From contig NC_091185.1 of the NCBI RefSeq assembly GCF_040958095.1, positions 17,300,871 to 17,364,870 on the forward strand: DNA of 64,000 bases, written 5' to 3'. This stretch comes from Procambarus clarkii (lineage: Eukaryota > Arthropoda > Malacostraca > Decapoda > Cambaridae). Within the stretch, counting starts at the first letter, position 1. Each line of letters opens with the position of its first letter. Below the pieces are notes generated by a model. That model searched no databases, was not told the DNA's origin, and saw only the letters and a list, made by a program, of their open reading frames with translations. Made by a program: the position numbers and the translations under genes. This document shows, piece by piece, positions 25,172-35,110 of this stretch.

Positions 25172-25813
25172 AGAAATAGGTCTGAATTTTTGTGAATTAG
25201 GCTTGGGTATGGGTACTATGAGTCCCAGTGTTCAGCGGTCAGGTAAGACACACTGCCTTGGACATTGATGAAACAATTTTAGCAAAGGGCTATTTGACAG
25301 CTCAGCAAGTACTCTCATGCTATTGTATGTGATGCCATCCTCTCCAGGAGAGGTAGTCTTACCTTTCTTGAGTGCATTTTTAATTTCAAAAGGGGGTTAT
25401 GCCATAGTTATCATCAGGTCCTATTCTACTATAGGCAATTTCAATATTGAAGTTACGATTTATTTTGGTACTAGCCAAATGGTGTTGTACATCTAGGGGG
25501 CAGGCTGTCTATACTGGCAGTACTTGCATATTGTTGAAGCAACATGTCGGCATAGTCTACAGGTTAATGGTGATCAAGTTAACGACTGCTAGGATGAGAA
25601 ATCTTTTTAATTTTATTCCACCTTTGGGAGGAAGGTGTTTCATGATTGATGCCTTGCAAAAACTGTTCCCAGTGCTGGTTATACACCTGTTCCTTTAGCT
25701 CTCTAAACTCTCGGCTGGCCTTAAGAAATATGTTGAGGGTGTCAGTTGTTTTATGTGTTTTATACTGCTCAGCTAGGACGAGAACTCAGTCATGCAGGGG
25801 CTTAAGGCGCGAG

Positions 25814-26341
25814 TCAGTGAACAACCTCTGTCACTTCCTCATTGCTTTGGGGTCTTGTGGATTTTACAATATTGTCATAAAAAGCGGTTACTTCAGTGAC
25901 CAGGTCCTCATATAATGCAATGGCAGTAGTAAAACAGTAAGTGTTATACCATTCGGAAATGTGGAATTTAAAGTGCATGTGTAAATTTTCAGGGATATTA
26001 ATTAATTTTTTTTCAAAGCATAGGGATTTGACATTATTGATAGTGTATGAACTGAATATGGCAAAGTGATCACTAACTAATTCGTGAACAATTGATCCTC
26101 CGACAGCATTATCGATTAGACCGAGACCAATGACATAATCAAGCCTGCCACCCATGAGGTGTGTGACGTTAGAGGAGTCAAAGTTGAATACGGACAAGTT
26201 ATTGTCTCTTAGATATTTAAGAAAAACCTTGCCATATCTATTTGTTTTGGTGTCACCTAGGCTAGTGTGTCTAGCATTAAAATCACCCATGACAATGGAC
26301 TGAGAGCTGCTGGTGATTTTTGGAAGAGAAGCTTCCACCAT
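25814..26341 (-). pseudogene. Endonuclease C-terminal part of I-type LINE
   Basis: VMGDFNARHTSLGD (residues 18-31), GGRLDYVIGLG and the catalytic SDHFAIF (about residues 90-96) define the AP-type endonuclease. The N-terminal half is missing. Later residues are an ordinary linker to the RT. Confidence 0.75.
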
Positions 26342-26422
26342 TTGATCACGCCTTACATATACATAAATTAAGTTAATAAAGCCGGTCGCTGTAGCAATCT
26401 GAAACTGCTGGTAATATGAGTC

Positions 26423-26740
26423 GAAGGCACAACTAAACTGAAGTGAATTCAGGAAGAAATATTTCTCTCTAGAATAGTAACCAAATTAAGTCAGAAGACG
26501 GGATTACAGTGGCAGGTTCCATTAACAGTTTCAAAAGAAGAGTCGACAAAAAACTCAGATGGGGGACTTATGGAATGGCGCCTGACCCTCTAAGAACAAG
26601 TAGGTGAGATCATGAACGTAACTGTGATGTACAAAATGTGTTCACAAGGATATAGGGAAACTCCAAGTTTTGAGTAGACTTTATAGTATTTAACAGTAGA
26701 TGAATCTATGCTCTTTTCAGTATTTCTCTAAATTTATGGG
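26423..26740 (+). pseudogene. LINE C-terminus and 3' UTR remnant, right copy
   Basis: Direct-repeat partner of 22361-22670, sharing GAAGGCACAACTAAACT at the left edge and the FKRRVDKKLRWGTYG-type block. It differs by scattered substitutions and a few indels. Confidence 0.5.
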
Positions 26741-26931
26741 AGCATTATTGAGAGCTGACTTTAACAATTGTTTAGTCTAATCTCATCTTCGTGTTTATCG
26801 ACACACAAATGAGTACTGATATGAGTAGACTTTAATATACATAAGACTATTCTCATAAAGATTTGTATTTAAATTTAGGTGAGTACTGATACGATGGTCA
26901 AAATGAGTAGTAAATTTATGAGCAGACTAGA

Positions 26932-27399
26932 ATGGCAGTTGTTGAGAGAAAGGAGCCAGAGGTGGCAAGATTAGCAGTTGTTGAGCGAGAGGAGCCAAAG
27001 GTGCCAAGATTATCAGTTATTGAGAGAAAGGAGCCACAGGTGGCAAGAGTAGCAGTTGTCGAGAGAGAGGAGCCAAAGGTGCCAAGATTAGCAGTTGTAG
27101 AGAGAAAGGAGCCAGAGGTGGCAAGAATGGTAATTGTGGAGAGAAAGGAGCCAGAGGTGGCAAGAATGGTAGTTGTGGAGAGAAAGGAGCCAGAGGTGGC
27201 AAGAATGGTAGTTGTAGAGAGAAAGGAGCCAGAGGTGACAAGAATGGTAGTTGTGGAGAGAAAGGAGCCAGAGGTGACAAGAATGGTAGTTGTGGAGAGA
27301 AAGGAGCCAGAGGTGACAAGAATGGTAGTTGTGGAGAGAAAGGAGCCAGAGGTGACAAGAATGGTAGTTGTGGAGAGAAAGGAGCCAGAGGTGGCAAGA
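26932..27399 (+). repeat. 39-bp minisatellite, 12 units
   Basis: Twelve head-to-tail 39-base units, each containing GAGAAAGGAGCCAGAGGT or a near variant. Units 6-12 are almost identical and units 1-5 are diverged, so expansion appears recent on the right. Since 39 is a multiple of three, reading frames stay open on both strands. Confidence 0.95.
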
Positions 27400-27441
27400 T
27401 CGGCAGCTGCTGACACAAAGGAGTCGCAGAGACACCAATAA
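26932..27441 (+). CDS. Possible repeat protein of 13-residue units (doubtful)
   Basis: The plus strand gives 169 codons: twelve 13-residue units of the form MVVVERKEPEVAR, then a 13-residue unique tail and TAA. The protein would be highly charged with alternating hydrophobic and ERKEPE segments. No family is recognised. The opposite strand is open too, so openness alone is no evidence of coding. It ends inside an AATAAA motif, and the FReD gene converges on it from the right. I think a non-coding minisatellite more likely. Confidence 0.2.
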   Translation: MAVVERKEPEVARLAVVEREEPKVPRLSVIERKEPQVARVAVVEREEPKVPRLAVVERKEPEVARMVIVERKEPEVARMVVVERKEPEVARMVVVERKEPEVTRMVVVERKEPEVTRMVVVERKEPEVTRMVVVERKEPEVTRMVVVERKEPEVARSAAADTKESQRHQ

Positions 27442-27445
27442 AAGC

Positions 27446-27451
27446 TTTATT
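27446..27451 (-). promoter_or_regulatory. Candidate polyadenylation signal of the FReD gene
   Basis: AATAAA on the minus strand lies about 400 bases past the FReD stop codon. The plus strand has its own AATAAA at 27437-27442, so the short region AATAAAAGCTTTATT could serve transcripts from either side. Confidence 0.45.
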
Positions 27452-27848
27452 AAGCATAATAGTTATAAACTGGCTTACCTTCTTAGACAACTTTATGAAA
27501 ACAAGCTAAACACGTTCTCATCGAAAATGTGTTAAGTTACTCCCGTAAATGAAGTCATTCCATTTGCCAACTGACAGGTTGAAAGTCGTTGCACCGAAAT
27601 ACTGCACTAGAGGTAAATCTTGGTGAGTACACACACACTAACACACTCATCACAGACTGGAATACAGTTCATTTGTTATGACCATCTCTATCATAGTGAA
27701 TTAAATATTACAAGCAACAGCTTCCTGTCTATTATTAAAAATGTGTTAACCAAGAATTCTGAACAATAATTAACCTAGATAAGTCTCAGCATAATTGAAG
27801 GGGATTAACTAGCGTGCGTCACTCCCACACAAACGAGGATCCTAGTGG

Positions 27849-28072
27849 TCACTCTACACTACACTTTCTTACAGGGCCTTGGGAGTCCTCTGGTCGAATT
27901 TTTAGTTGTAGCCAGCGGAGGCTGGTGAACCCAGAGACATCTTTTTGCCAGTATGACCAGATTGAGGAGTTCAGATAGTGATTAGTATTAGCCATCACAG
28001 CGGTTGGCGTACAGTCGCTGCAGGAAGTGAACCACCAGCCGCCCCCAGTCCGTTGTTCTGCACAATTTCCAC
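27849..28072 (-). CDS. Fibrinogen-related (FReD) protein, last exon
   Basis: The minus strand has an acceptor (...CGTCAG) ending at 28073. The exon supplies two bases of a split Ser codon and 73 further residues before TGA at 27849-27851. It reads GNCAEQRTGGGWWFTSC, then YLNSSIWSYW and LRWLQLKIRP. These are the C-terminal signatures of the fibrinogen C-terminal globe: NCA and the partner Cys of the conserved disulfide, the GWWF core, and the final KIRP strand. It has no internal stop. It joins in phase to the exon at 52553-52662. Invertebrate FReD proteins (ficolin-, tachylectin- or angiopoietin-like) are usually secreted lectins of immunity or development. Which subtype this is cannot be told without the N-terminus. 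Confidence 0.88.
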
Positions 28073-28127
28073 CTGACGTAAGAATAAATTATAGGTGTTA
28101 AAAAATATCAACTAGTGTGATATGTGA

Positions 28128-28131
<4 letters not shown>

Positions 28132-28204
<73 letters not shown>
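28132..28204. repeat. (TA)n left of MITE copy 1
   Basis: Perfect TA tract. The palindromic MITE begins at its right edge. Confidence 0.95.
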
Positions 28205-28208
<4 letters not shown>

Positions 28209-28592
28209 GTACCTAGTAGCCAGAACGCACTTCTCAGCCTACTATGCAAGGCCCGATTTGCCTAATAAGCCAAGTTTTCATGAATTAATTGTTTTTTCGA
28301 CTACCTAACCTACCTAACCTAACCTAACTTCTTCGGCTACCTAACCTAACCTAACCTATAAAGATAGGTTAGGTTAGGTTAGGTAGGGTTGGTTAGGATC
28401 GGTCATATATCTACGTTAATTTTAACTCCAATAAAAAAAAATTGACGTCATACATAATGAAATGGGTAGCTTTATCATTTCATGAGAAAAAAAAATTGAG
28501 AAAATATATTAATTCAGGAAAACTTGGCTTATTAGGCAAATCGGGCCTTGCATAGTAGGCTGAGAAGTGCGTTCTGGCTACTAGGTACGACA
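28205..28592. mobile_element. Palindromic MITE with (CCTAA)n core, copy 1 (388 bp)
   Basis: Both ends carry inverted repeats of about 86 bases starting TGTCGTACCTAGTAGCC (28205-28290 and 28507-28592), with about one mismatch. The centre holds inverted CCTAA/TTAGG arrays, including a perfect 22-base-arm hairpin (28337-28358 and 28365-28386) around a TAAAGA loop. No coding capacity. It is embedded in (TA)n on both sides, consistent with a TA target. Other copies: 38725-39115, 39139-39482 and half of one at 54535-54725. Confidence 0.85.
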
Positions 28593-28608
28593 TATATATA
28601 TATATATA
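28593..28608. repeat. Short (TA)n right of MITE copy 1
   Basis: About 16 bases of TA repeat follow the right MITE end. Confidence 0.85.
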
Positions 28609-28610
28609 AC

Positions 28611-28838
28611 CTCAAAGAATGAGGTGATTTGGTAAAATGCTATGCCCAAGATTACTATCCGAGTGCCGGCGGTGGGGTGGTTCAAATAGCTTAGGCTATC
28701 ACCTCATTATGTCCGGTCGTGATGGTCAAGTGGATTAAGGCGTCTTGTACATACCAGTTGCGTTGCTTCTGGGAGTATGGGTTCGAGTCACTTCTGGGGT
28801 GTGAGTTTTCAGTTGCATATTGTCCTGTTGCGAACAGG
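28611..28838 (+). mobile_element. SINE-B copy 1 (tRNA-Leu-like head)
   Basis: A leader with CAAAGAATGAGGTGATTTGGT is followed by a tRNA-like part with A box TGGTCAAGTGGATTAAGG (28723-28740) and B box GGTTCGAGTCAC (28779-28790). The A box resembles that of tRNA-Leu. The tail reads GTGAGTTTTCAGTTGCAT. Homologous copies lie at 54777-54940 and 54941-55181. Confidence 0.7.
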
Positions 28839-28845
28839 ACAATAA

Positions 28846-29168
28846 GAATTCTATTGCGAACACATTGATGCCAAATTGAAAAAACTAGGATGAGAATTGA
28901 GGTAACAAAGTTGAAAAGGGTATACACTTTTCAGTATTATCACGCTCTCTAATGTAATGAGAGTTGCCTGAGGGTGGCTCAGCTTTCTTTTTCTGGTACC
29001 CTTGGCCTACATTCATCTTGTCGGCGGGTGGAGCGCGCTGCTGTCTTTGACATTATATGCACATAGTTCTGTTGGGAATTCTATTGCGAACGCATTGATA
29101 CCAAAATGAAAGACATAGGATGAGAATTAAGGTGACAAAGTTGAAAAGAGTATACACTTTTCAGTATT
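28846..29168 (+). repeat. Pair of about 93-bp direct repeats
   Basis: GAATTCTATTGCGAAC starts both 28846-28938 and 29076-29168. Both run through GGATGAGAATT and TATACACTTTTCAGTATT. The unit's origin is unknown. The spacer between them contains no gene. Confidence 0.7.
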
Positions 29169-29269
29169 TCCGCACACTACCAGGGAATGTCCAAAAAAAA
29201 AATGGAGAGAGTGGAGGGGTAACTTGCCCAAAACGCGAAAGTGTTTGGGGAGATTAACTTTCGTTCAAT

Positions 29270-29885
29270 ACTATTATGCAAAAGGAGCCACACATCTATG
29301 GTTCATCCAATAAAATCAGCAGACTTCTAGATGTTACTACTGCTCGGCTTAGACTCGGTTACAAGTATTTCTGGGAATTCTCATTATCTGCCGATGTAGA
29401 CCTGACCAAATGTTAACTGTCAACAAAATTATTTGCACACCCCTTCGTCACTATGTGATAGTGAATTCAGAGACAATTCTATAACCAATGTACCAACGAT
29501 GTGTCAATATTTCATTCAAAATGATCTGGTACCAGAAATTTTAGCCAAATATCCCCAGTTTGCTAACTGTAAGTAGTAACTAAGTGATTGTAACCTATCC
29601 ACCGCTGCCCACTGGATGGGGAGCGGTGTGCAGGACAAACATATCAATTGTGACACTAGCTCTCCACATATGTCAGTTGCTTAATTTAGAAACTGTACTT
29701 GTGATCGATCTCGAACCCATTGTTGATGTGACGACTTATACTGAATTTTGTAACTAGCTCATGAAGATTGTAACTTGCTTAGCTAAATGAATTGTGGGGT
29801 TCAGTCCCTGAGCCCATTATGTGCCTCTGCAACCGTTTCCACTACCGCCCACAAGATGGGTATGGGGTGCATAATAAATGAACTA
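29270..29885 (+). pseudogene. I-type LINE C-terminus and 3' UTR
   Basis: The plus strand gives RLRLGYKYFWEF and HTLRHYV, the region around the C-terminal Cys/His cluster, in a frame with stops from about 29420. A 3' UTR follows with two similar phrases, CCGCTGCCCACTGGATGGGGA and CCGCCCACAAGATGGGTATGG, ending in AATAAATGAACTAAACTAACT. Confidence 0.65.
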
Positions 29886-29889
29886 AACT

Positions 29890-30650
29890 AACTTTAAGGC
29901 ATCCTGAAAGAAAGCTTGGAGGGCTTGAAAAATTGCAGAACGAAGCCTTGAGGATAATCCTTGGGTGCCTTCGTACCACAAAGATACTTAATATGAGAAA
30001 GGAACTTAATATTCCGAGCGTTGTTTATCGTGTTACTGAAAATAACTGTCAAATTGGTTAAAAATGCTTAGGCTAGCTCATCCTAACCGTTGCACAAAAG
30101 CCCTCCAGAATTTCTTTATTGAATGTAAACATTGTTTCAAATAGATAAATAAAATTGGAACTGAACTCAGAAAGTATCAGATTTATAATTTGTACCAAGA
30201 GAGACAACAATATCCCTTTCCTGCACTGTAGGAAATTACACCCTTTTCAATTTTAATCCCTCCCTTTCCATCAAAGGAGCAAATTAGAGATCAGTCCCAG
30301 CTTTGTTTTGAGGCAAAGCTCAACGTCTTAAGCCATATTGATGCTCTGTCCACAGAGCATTCTCTCTCTCAAATCATATACACTGAAGGTTTCCTACAGC
30401 GCCCAACGGGTGCAGCTGGAAGTGCAGTTGTCCTGGCAATAGGATATGACTTATATTTTGAGTGGGGAGTCCGTATAAACAACTGGGCCTCTACCCTTCA
30501 GACCGAACTATTTGCCTTGCTCCTTGCACTGAAATGTGTACAAGTATCCAAACTTGATACATTAATTGTAAGTGACTCTTTATCATCCTTAATTGCTCTC
30601 AACTCTTTAAGACATAACTGTAACATGCTTGTGTCTGAAGCTAGACACAA
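29890..30650 (+). pseudogene. I-type LINE fragment: connection region and RNase H
   Basis: Plus-strand reading begins LEGLEKLQNEALRIILGC and reaches an RNase H with SLQTELFALLLALKCV (catalytic Glu) and LIVSDSLSSLIAL (Asp), then LVSEARHKYNN. Stops near 30058 and 30228 and shifts break it. It is a different copy from 29270-29885, since the order is reversed. Confidence 0.65.
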
Positions 30651-30654
30651 ATAC

Positions 30655-31148
30655 AATAACAACTTGAGGAACCTTATCATAAACAATAATCTCAACAAAA
30701 ATCACATAGTTCTCAGAGGTGATTTCAATATTGACCTAGGGCTACAAAATAACCCTCAAGTAGACTATTTCCTCAACAGCATGAATTCCTGTATGCTCAT
30801 CCCCGCAATCACCAGGCCCACCCGAGTCACTCAAACATCTGCGACTACCCTGGATCACTGATGGACCAACATAACAGCTCCTCTTACATCAAGTATAATC
30901 ACTGACAGAACAACTGACCACTATCCTACCTTCCTTGTAGCGAACATGGCCATAACACCACCAGGTAACAAGAAAATTACCTTTAGGTTACACAGTGGAG
31001 CGGCAATAGGCAATCTCACAAATGCCCTCCACAATGTAAACTGGGAATCTAAATTTATCAATACACAGGATAATAATTCGTTAACTAGCCTCTTTCCAAA
31101 ATTTAAAGCCTTTACAATACTTATTGTCCTCTCCTCACCAAGCAAGTA
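30655..31148 (+). pseudogene. Endonuclease C-terminal part of LINE family 4
   Basis: RGDFNIDLGLQNNPQVDYFLNSM, then a TRPTRVT...TTLDH block that stops at 30859-30861. The catalytic TDHYPTF follows in frame past the stop (about 30910). The linker goes on to 31148. Confidence 0.7.
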
Positions 31149-31264
31149 ACTGGCAAAAAGGTTAAATAATCCCTGGCTCACTAATGGCATACTTAAAGCA
31201 ATCGACAAGAAACATGAATATGAAAAAAAACTTAGGATTGGCCTAGTTGGAAAAGAAGTAGTCA

Positions 31265-33085
31265 GTGCTTACCAGTATAATAAGAGCAAAGCGTTCCTAT
31301 TACGAGAATAGATTCAAAGAAGCAAAAGGCAACATAAAAAGCACATGGAGAGCCATCTCTACCATCCTAGGAGCTAAACAACATTTACATAATAAGATAA
31401 AAATCTCCAAGGATGGTTATACACCTGCAACAGATCTTGAAACAGCAACTGAATTTAATAGCTTCTTTTCATCGTTTGGTGCTCACCTTGCCCGAAAAAT
31501 CCCAGAGACTCAGACATATGTTACCACATATCTTTCACGCAGCTATCCAAACTCTCTTCTCCTCTCTCCGGTCAGCCCTACAGATGTTGTGTCCATCATT
31601 CACTCGCTAAAAACCAAAGCTGGGAACATTAGTGAAATACCATCGATGGTACACAGGCGTGCCTCCCATGCCCTTGCACCATCCATAGCATTGCTGTTCA
31701 ACAAATCCCTAGAGTGTCATACCTTCCCTGATATCCTTAAAAAAGCAAGAGTAACGCCAGTTCATAAAGGAGGTAACACGGCAGACATAAATAATTACAG
31801 ACCCATATCGAATCTACCTATATTATCAAAAATATTTTTTTTTTTTTACAAACAGCTCTACTCCAATCTTGTAAAATTCAATATACTAAGTCCCTGTCAG
31901 TTTGGCTTCCGCTCCCAAAAGAGTACCAATGATGCTATTGTTAGTCTGCTTGACTTAATCTTCTCAGCCCTTGACAAAAGTGAGTTTCCAATTGAACTCT
32001 TCATCGGCCTGAGAAAGGCCTTTGATACTGTTAACCATAACTACCTCTTACTTAAATTCCACCATTATGGAATCCGTGGCCTTGCCCTAAACTATATCCG
32101 ATCCTATCTTAGTAACAGACACCAATATGAAGCCATCAATGATATAACCTCTCCCACTCTACCACTTAATTACCGTAAAGGTGCCACAGAGCAGCATCCT
32201 AGGACCCTCCTGTTTCTTATATACATCAATGATCTCCCTAATGTCTCTAACATACTTAAACCTATATTGTTGGCTGATGATACTACTCATCTACTCTGAC
32301 CCCAACCCACTCCTGTTAAATAATGTTGTAAACAATTAATTAAAAAAAGTCTACTTGTGGATGTCAACCAACAAACCTCACACAAAACATAGAAAAGACC
32401 TACTATATCTTATTTGGAAACAAATCAACAAATGCAATTCAGCTTCAGATAGATAATGTAAACATTAGCAATAAAAATGATGGAAAGTTTCTTAGCCTAT
32501 ACTTAGACAAAAGACTCAACTTCCGCACCCATATACAACACATAACTAAAAAGGTTTCTAAAACAGTTGGTATACTGTTTAAGATCAGATATTATGTACC
32601 CTACTCTGCTCTCCTCTCACTCTATTATGCACTTATCTATCCCTATCATTCTTATGGCGTTTGTGCTTGGGGTTCAACCTCTGCAAACTACCTCAAGCCC
32701 ATCATCATCCAGTAAAAATCTGCTATCAGGACAATAACTAACTCTACCTTCAGACAACACACAGCTCCCTTGTTCAAATCCTTAAACATGCTAAACAAAT
32801 TCACTCCATACATTCTCCTGTGTAAATTACGTTTATAAAGCCCTTTTTCTAACTGCAAACCCTGTTCTGAAACTCTTCCTGGACAGATGTAATAGAACAC
32901 ATGGCCACGTCCCCACCAGACATAAATATCTCTTTGATATCCCCAGAGTCAAACTTAATCTATGTAAACACTCTATGTAAATAAAGGGACCTAGTCTATG
33001 GAACTCACTCCCTTATAATAATTTGAAAAGCTGTCCAACTTCTGCCATATTCAAAAATAAAACCAAAAAGTACCTGTAGTACTTT
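31265..33085 (+). pseudogene. Reverse transcriptase of LINE family 4, catalytically damaged
   Basis: A 344-codon frame (31265-32299) shows AKRSYYENRF, RVTPVHKGG, NYRPISNLPILSK, QFGFRSQKSTNDA and the motif A region FIGLRKAFDTVNH, where the usual catalytic Asp (FID/FLD) is Gly. The PQG block is degraded (KGATEQHP). Motif C reads LADDTT. A run of T at 31831-31838 alters the SKI block. After 32299 the C-terminus continues in broken frames to about 33078. Confidence 0.75.
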
Positions 33086-33480
33086 TTAAGTACGAGGGAG
33101 TAATGCGCAAAGCGTCCCTCACCTGTGACGTCACAGCGTCATCTGACGCCATATCAACACAGCGGCCATTTTGTCGTCAGTTCAGTCATGGCGAGGACTA
33201 ACCCTTCATGCAAACTGCACCTACTATCAAGAAGAAGAAGATTTTGTGTTCCACCGATAGTATTATCATAAGTAAACACTTATATTTTATATGTTATTAA
33301 ATTAATTGATTCTATTTTTCTGTAATAAAGGTCCAAAGGGTTGTTAAGGAACAAGGGTGTAGCGATACCGACGCTCAGTGCGCTCAACTCACACCAAAGT
33401 ATCACCTGTGTAGCTTCTGTAATTAGTGTTAATTAGTTATGCTATAAGATAATGAAGCGAGTATAAGATTAACTCGCTAC
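33086..33480. other. Possible solo LTR
   Basis: A compact non-coding block with CTGTGACGTCACAGCGTC, a GCGGCCATTTTGTCG phrase, AATAAAGG near 33324 and an end near CTCGCTACA at about 33480. The composition resembles the Gypsy-type LTR at 56243-58706 (which has GCGCCATATTGGC). No clean TG...CA ends with target duplication could be found. Confidence 0.3.
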
Positions 33481-33837
33481 AAGGGTACTGTGTTGGGAGG
33501 TGAGGGCTGTTACTGGTGTCTGTGGGGATGTGAGGACTTGTACCAACCACTATCACCACCAGTACCTTGTCTTGCATCCTGCTTAGTATTCCTATTGAGA
33601 TATGAAGTATTATTGCATTCATATAATTATTCATTCACAGTCATTGCTATTTTTATGGGCTATGTTCTGTTACCCTAATGCTTTTTACCCCTGGGCATGT
33701 CCATTTACTCTCCAGCCCTTCACAAGCCACTGCTGCACCCCCTCCATGCCCATACTTACTGTGCTTATTCTTACAGGACTGCACTGCATTATGTGGTGCT
33801 CACTGCCTGGACACCGTGATACATGCATTATAGGGTT
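33481..33837. other. Unassigned spacer
   Basis: No gene, RNA or repeat family recognised. Confidence 0.4.
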
Positions 33838-34449
33838 CTGGTAGTTGTTCTACTCACCAAGCCCTTCCAAGGCCAGGCTTGACATGTGAGAGCTTGGTCC
33901 AACAGGCTGTTGCTTGGACAGGCCCCTCAGGCCCACATATCCACCACAGCCTTGTTTGTCCGGCACTTCAAAATCAAATGTTTATTTACGTAAGGTACAT
34001 ACATATTTTTAGGTAAGGAACTCTTTATTTGGGTAAATTTATCTTCGTAGTATTTAGTTTTGGCTCGTCTAATTATCTTGGATAGCAATAACGAGTAATT
34101 CTTTGAGAATTCTTTGGAGACAATTCCTAACCTATACTTCTCCCAACCTATACTTCTTCTCAAGGTCATCTTCACTTCTTGAAGATGTTCAGGTTTTCTC
34201 TTGAAGATGTCGACGGTTGTTCCAGCAATACTGTATTTCTTTTATTGCTGAAAACCTGTTTTCAGCCATAAAAAAATAATCCTGAATTCAGAAAAAAATC
34301 CCTTTTGTATCATCTGGAAATTTTCAAATATTGCTGATCAAACCTGAGTCTAAATTATTTGTATATATTATGAATTACAGAGGTTCCAGGACAGGGTTTT
34401 TAGGCACTCCACTTACATTTTCCCACTCTGACTTAACCCCCATTTATAC

Positions 34450-34760
34450 AAGCTCAGTCTTATCTTTTAGCTAATAATTTATTGTACACACCATACTCAG
34501 CCTGTGTAGGGTAGTTTATTGTGCATGTGTAGTATATATATTTGTGTAGTATATTTGGTATATTTAATGCCTCTAACCTCTCCTCATAGTTCTTGTCCTT
34601 CAGTTCTGGGAGCCACTTAGTAGCATGTCTTTGCACCTTTTCCAGTTTGTTTATGTGCTTCTTAAGATATGGGCACCATACAACCGCTGCATATTCCAAC
34701 TTTGGTCTAACAAAAGTCGTGAACAATTTCTTGAGTATTTCGCCATCCATGCATTTAAAA
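34450..34760 (-). pseudogene. RT thumb fragment of LINE family 5
   Basis: MDGEILKKLFTTFVRPKLEYAAVVWCPYLKKHINKLEKVQ is an RT thumb block close to the copy at 39931-40719. The frame ends in an AT-rich decayed tail. Confidence 0.7.
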
Positions 34761-35110
34761 GCTCTGAATATTATCCTTTACCTGCAATTGGTTGTTGCTG
34801 TATTTATAGAATATGATTTGTTCTACTTTACATTTGTTTGTTCCTTTTTTTCAAAATTTCTTTCTGCCTCTCTCCTCACTGCCGTGTAGTTGTTTCTCTT
34901 TGTATTACTGGTATGTTTGGGGGTTTGGCCTCTTCGTATATTGATTCCATTTTTGTGTCTTTTGGTCTATGTCCGTCTTGAAATTTCAGTTGAACAAATC
35001 CTGTTTCCTAGTTCTGCATCTTTGTTTTGGTATAAATGTTTTTGTTCCTTTATCATATATTTCACAAAATTGACATACTGTGCATTAATTCATCTCAATT
35101 ACTTCCTTTC

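Larger units (their letters stand above)
22742..26345 (-). mobile_element. I-group LINE with RNase H, decayed
   Basis: Minus-strand order is endonuclease (26341-25814), degenerate linker, reverse transcriptase (25171-24378), RNase H (23990-23168), a C-terminal Cys/His cluster (23147-22923) and a repeated 3' UTR. An RNase H after the RT is characteristic of the I superfamily. Frames are broken many times. Confidence 0.8.
30655..33085 (+). mobile_element. LINE family 4, 5'-truncated
   Basis: Starts in the endonuclease (GDFNIDLGLQ) and runs to an RT C-terminus with RGPSLWNSLPYN near 32985-33020. The N-terminal endonuclease portion of the same family lies on the minus strand at 37067-37411. Confidence 0.75.

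Noticed and set aside
26932..27399. CRISPR array
   Set aside because: The units are contiguous with no spacers, and the surroundings are eukaryotic.
27017..27490. Minus-strand Pro-Leu and Ser-Thr repeat frames over the minisatellite
   Set aside because: A 39-base unit without stops opens several frames; none has family features.
28206..28400. True telomere or interstitial telomeric array
   Set aside because: The CCTAA units are few, inverted and repeated in identical context in other MITE copies, so they belong to the element.
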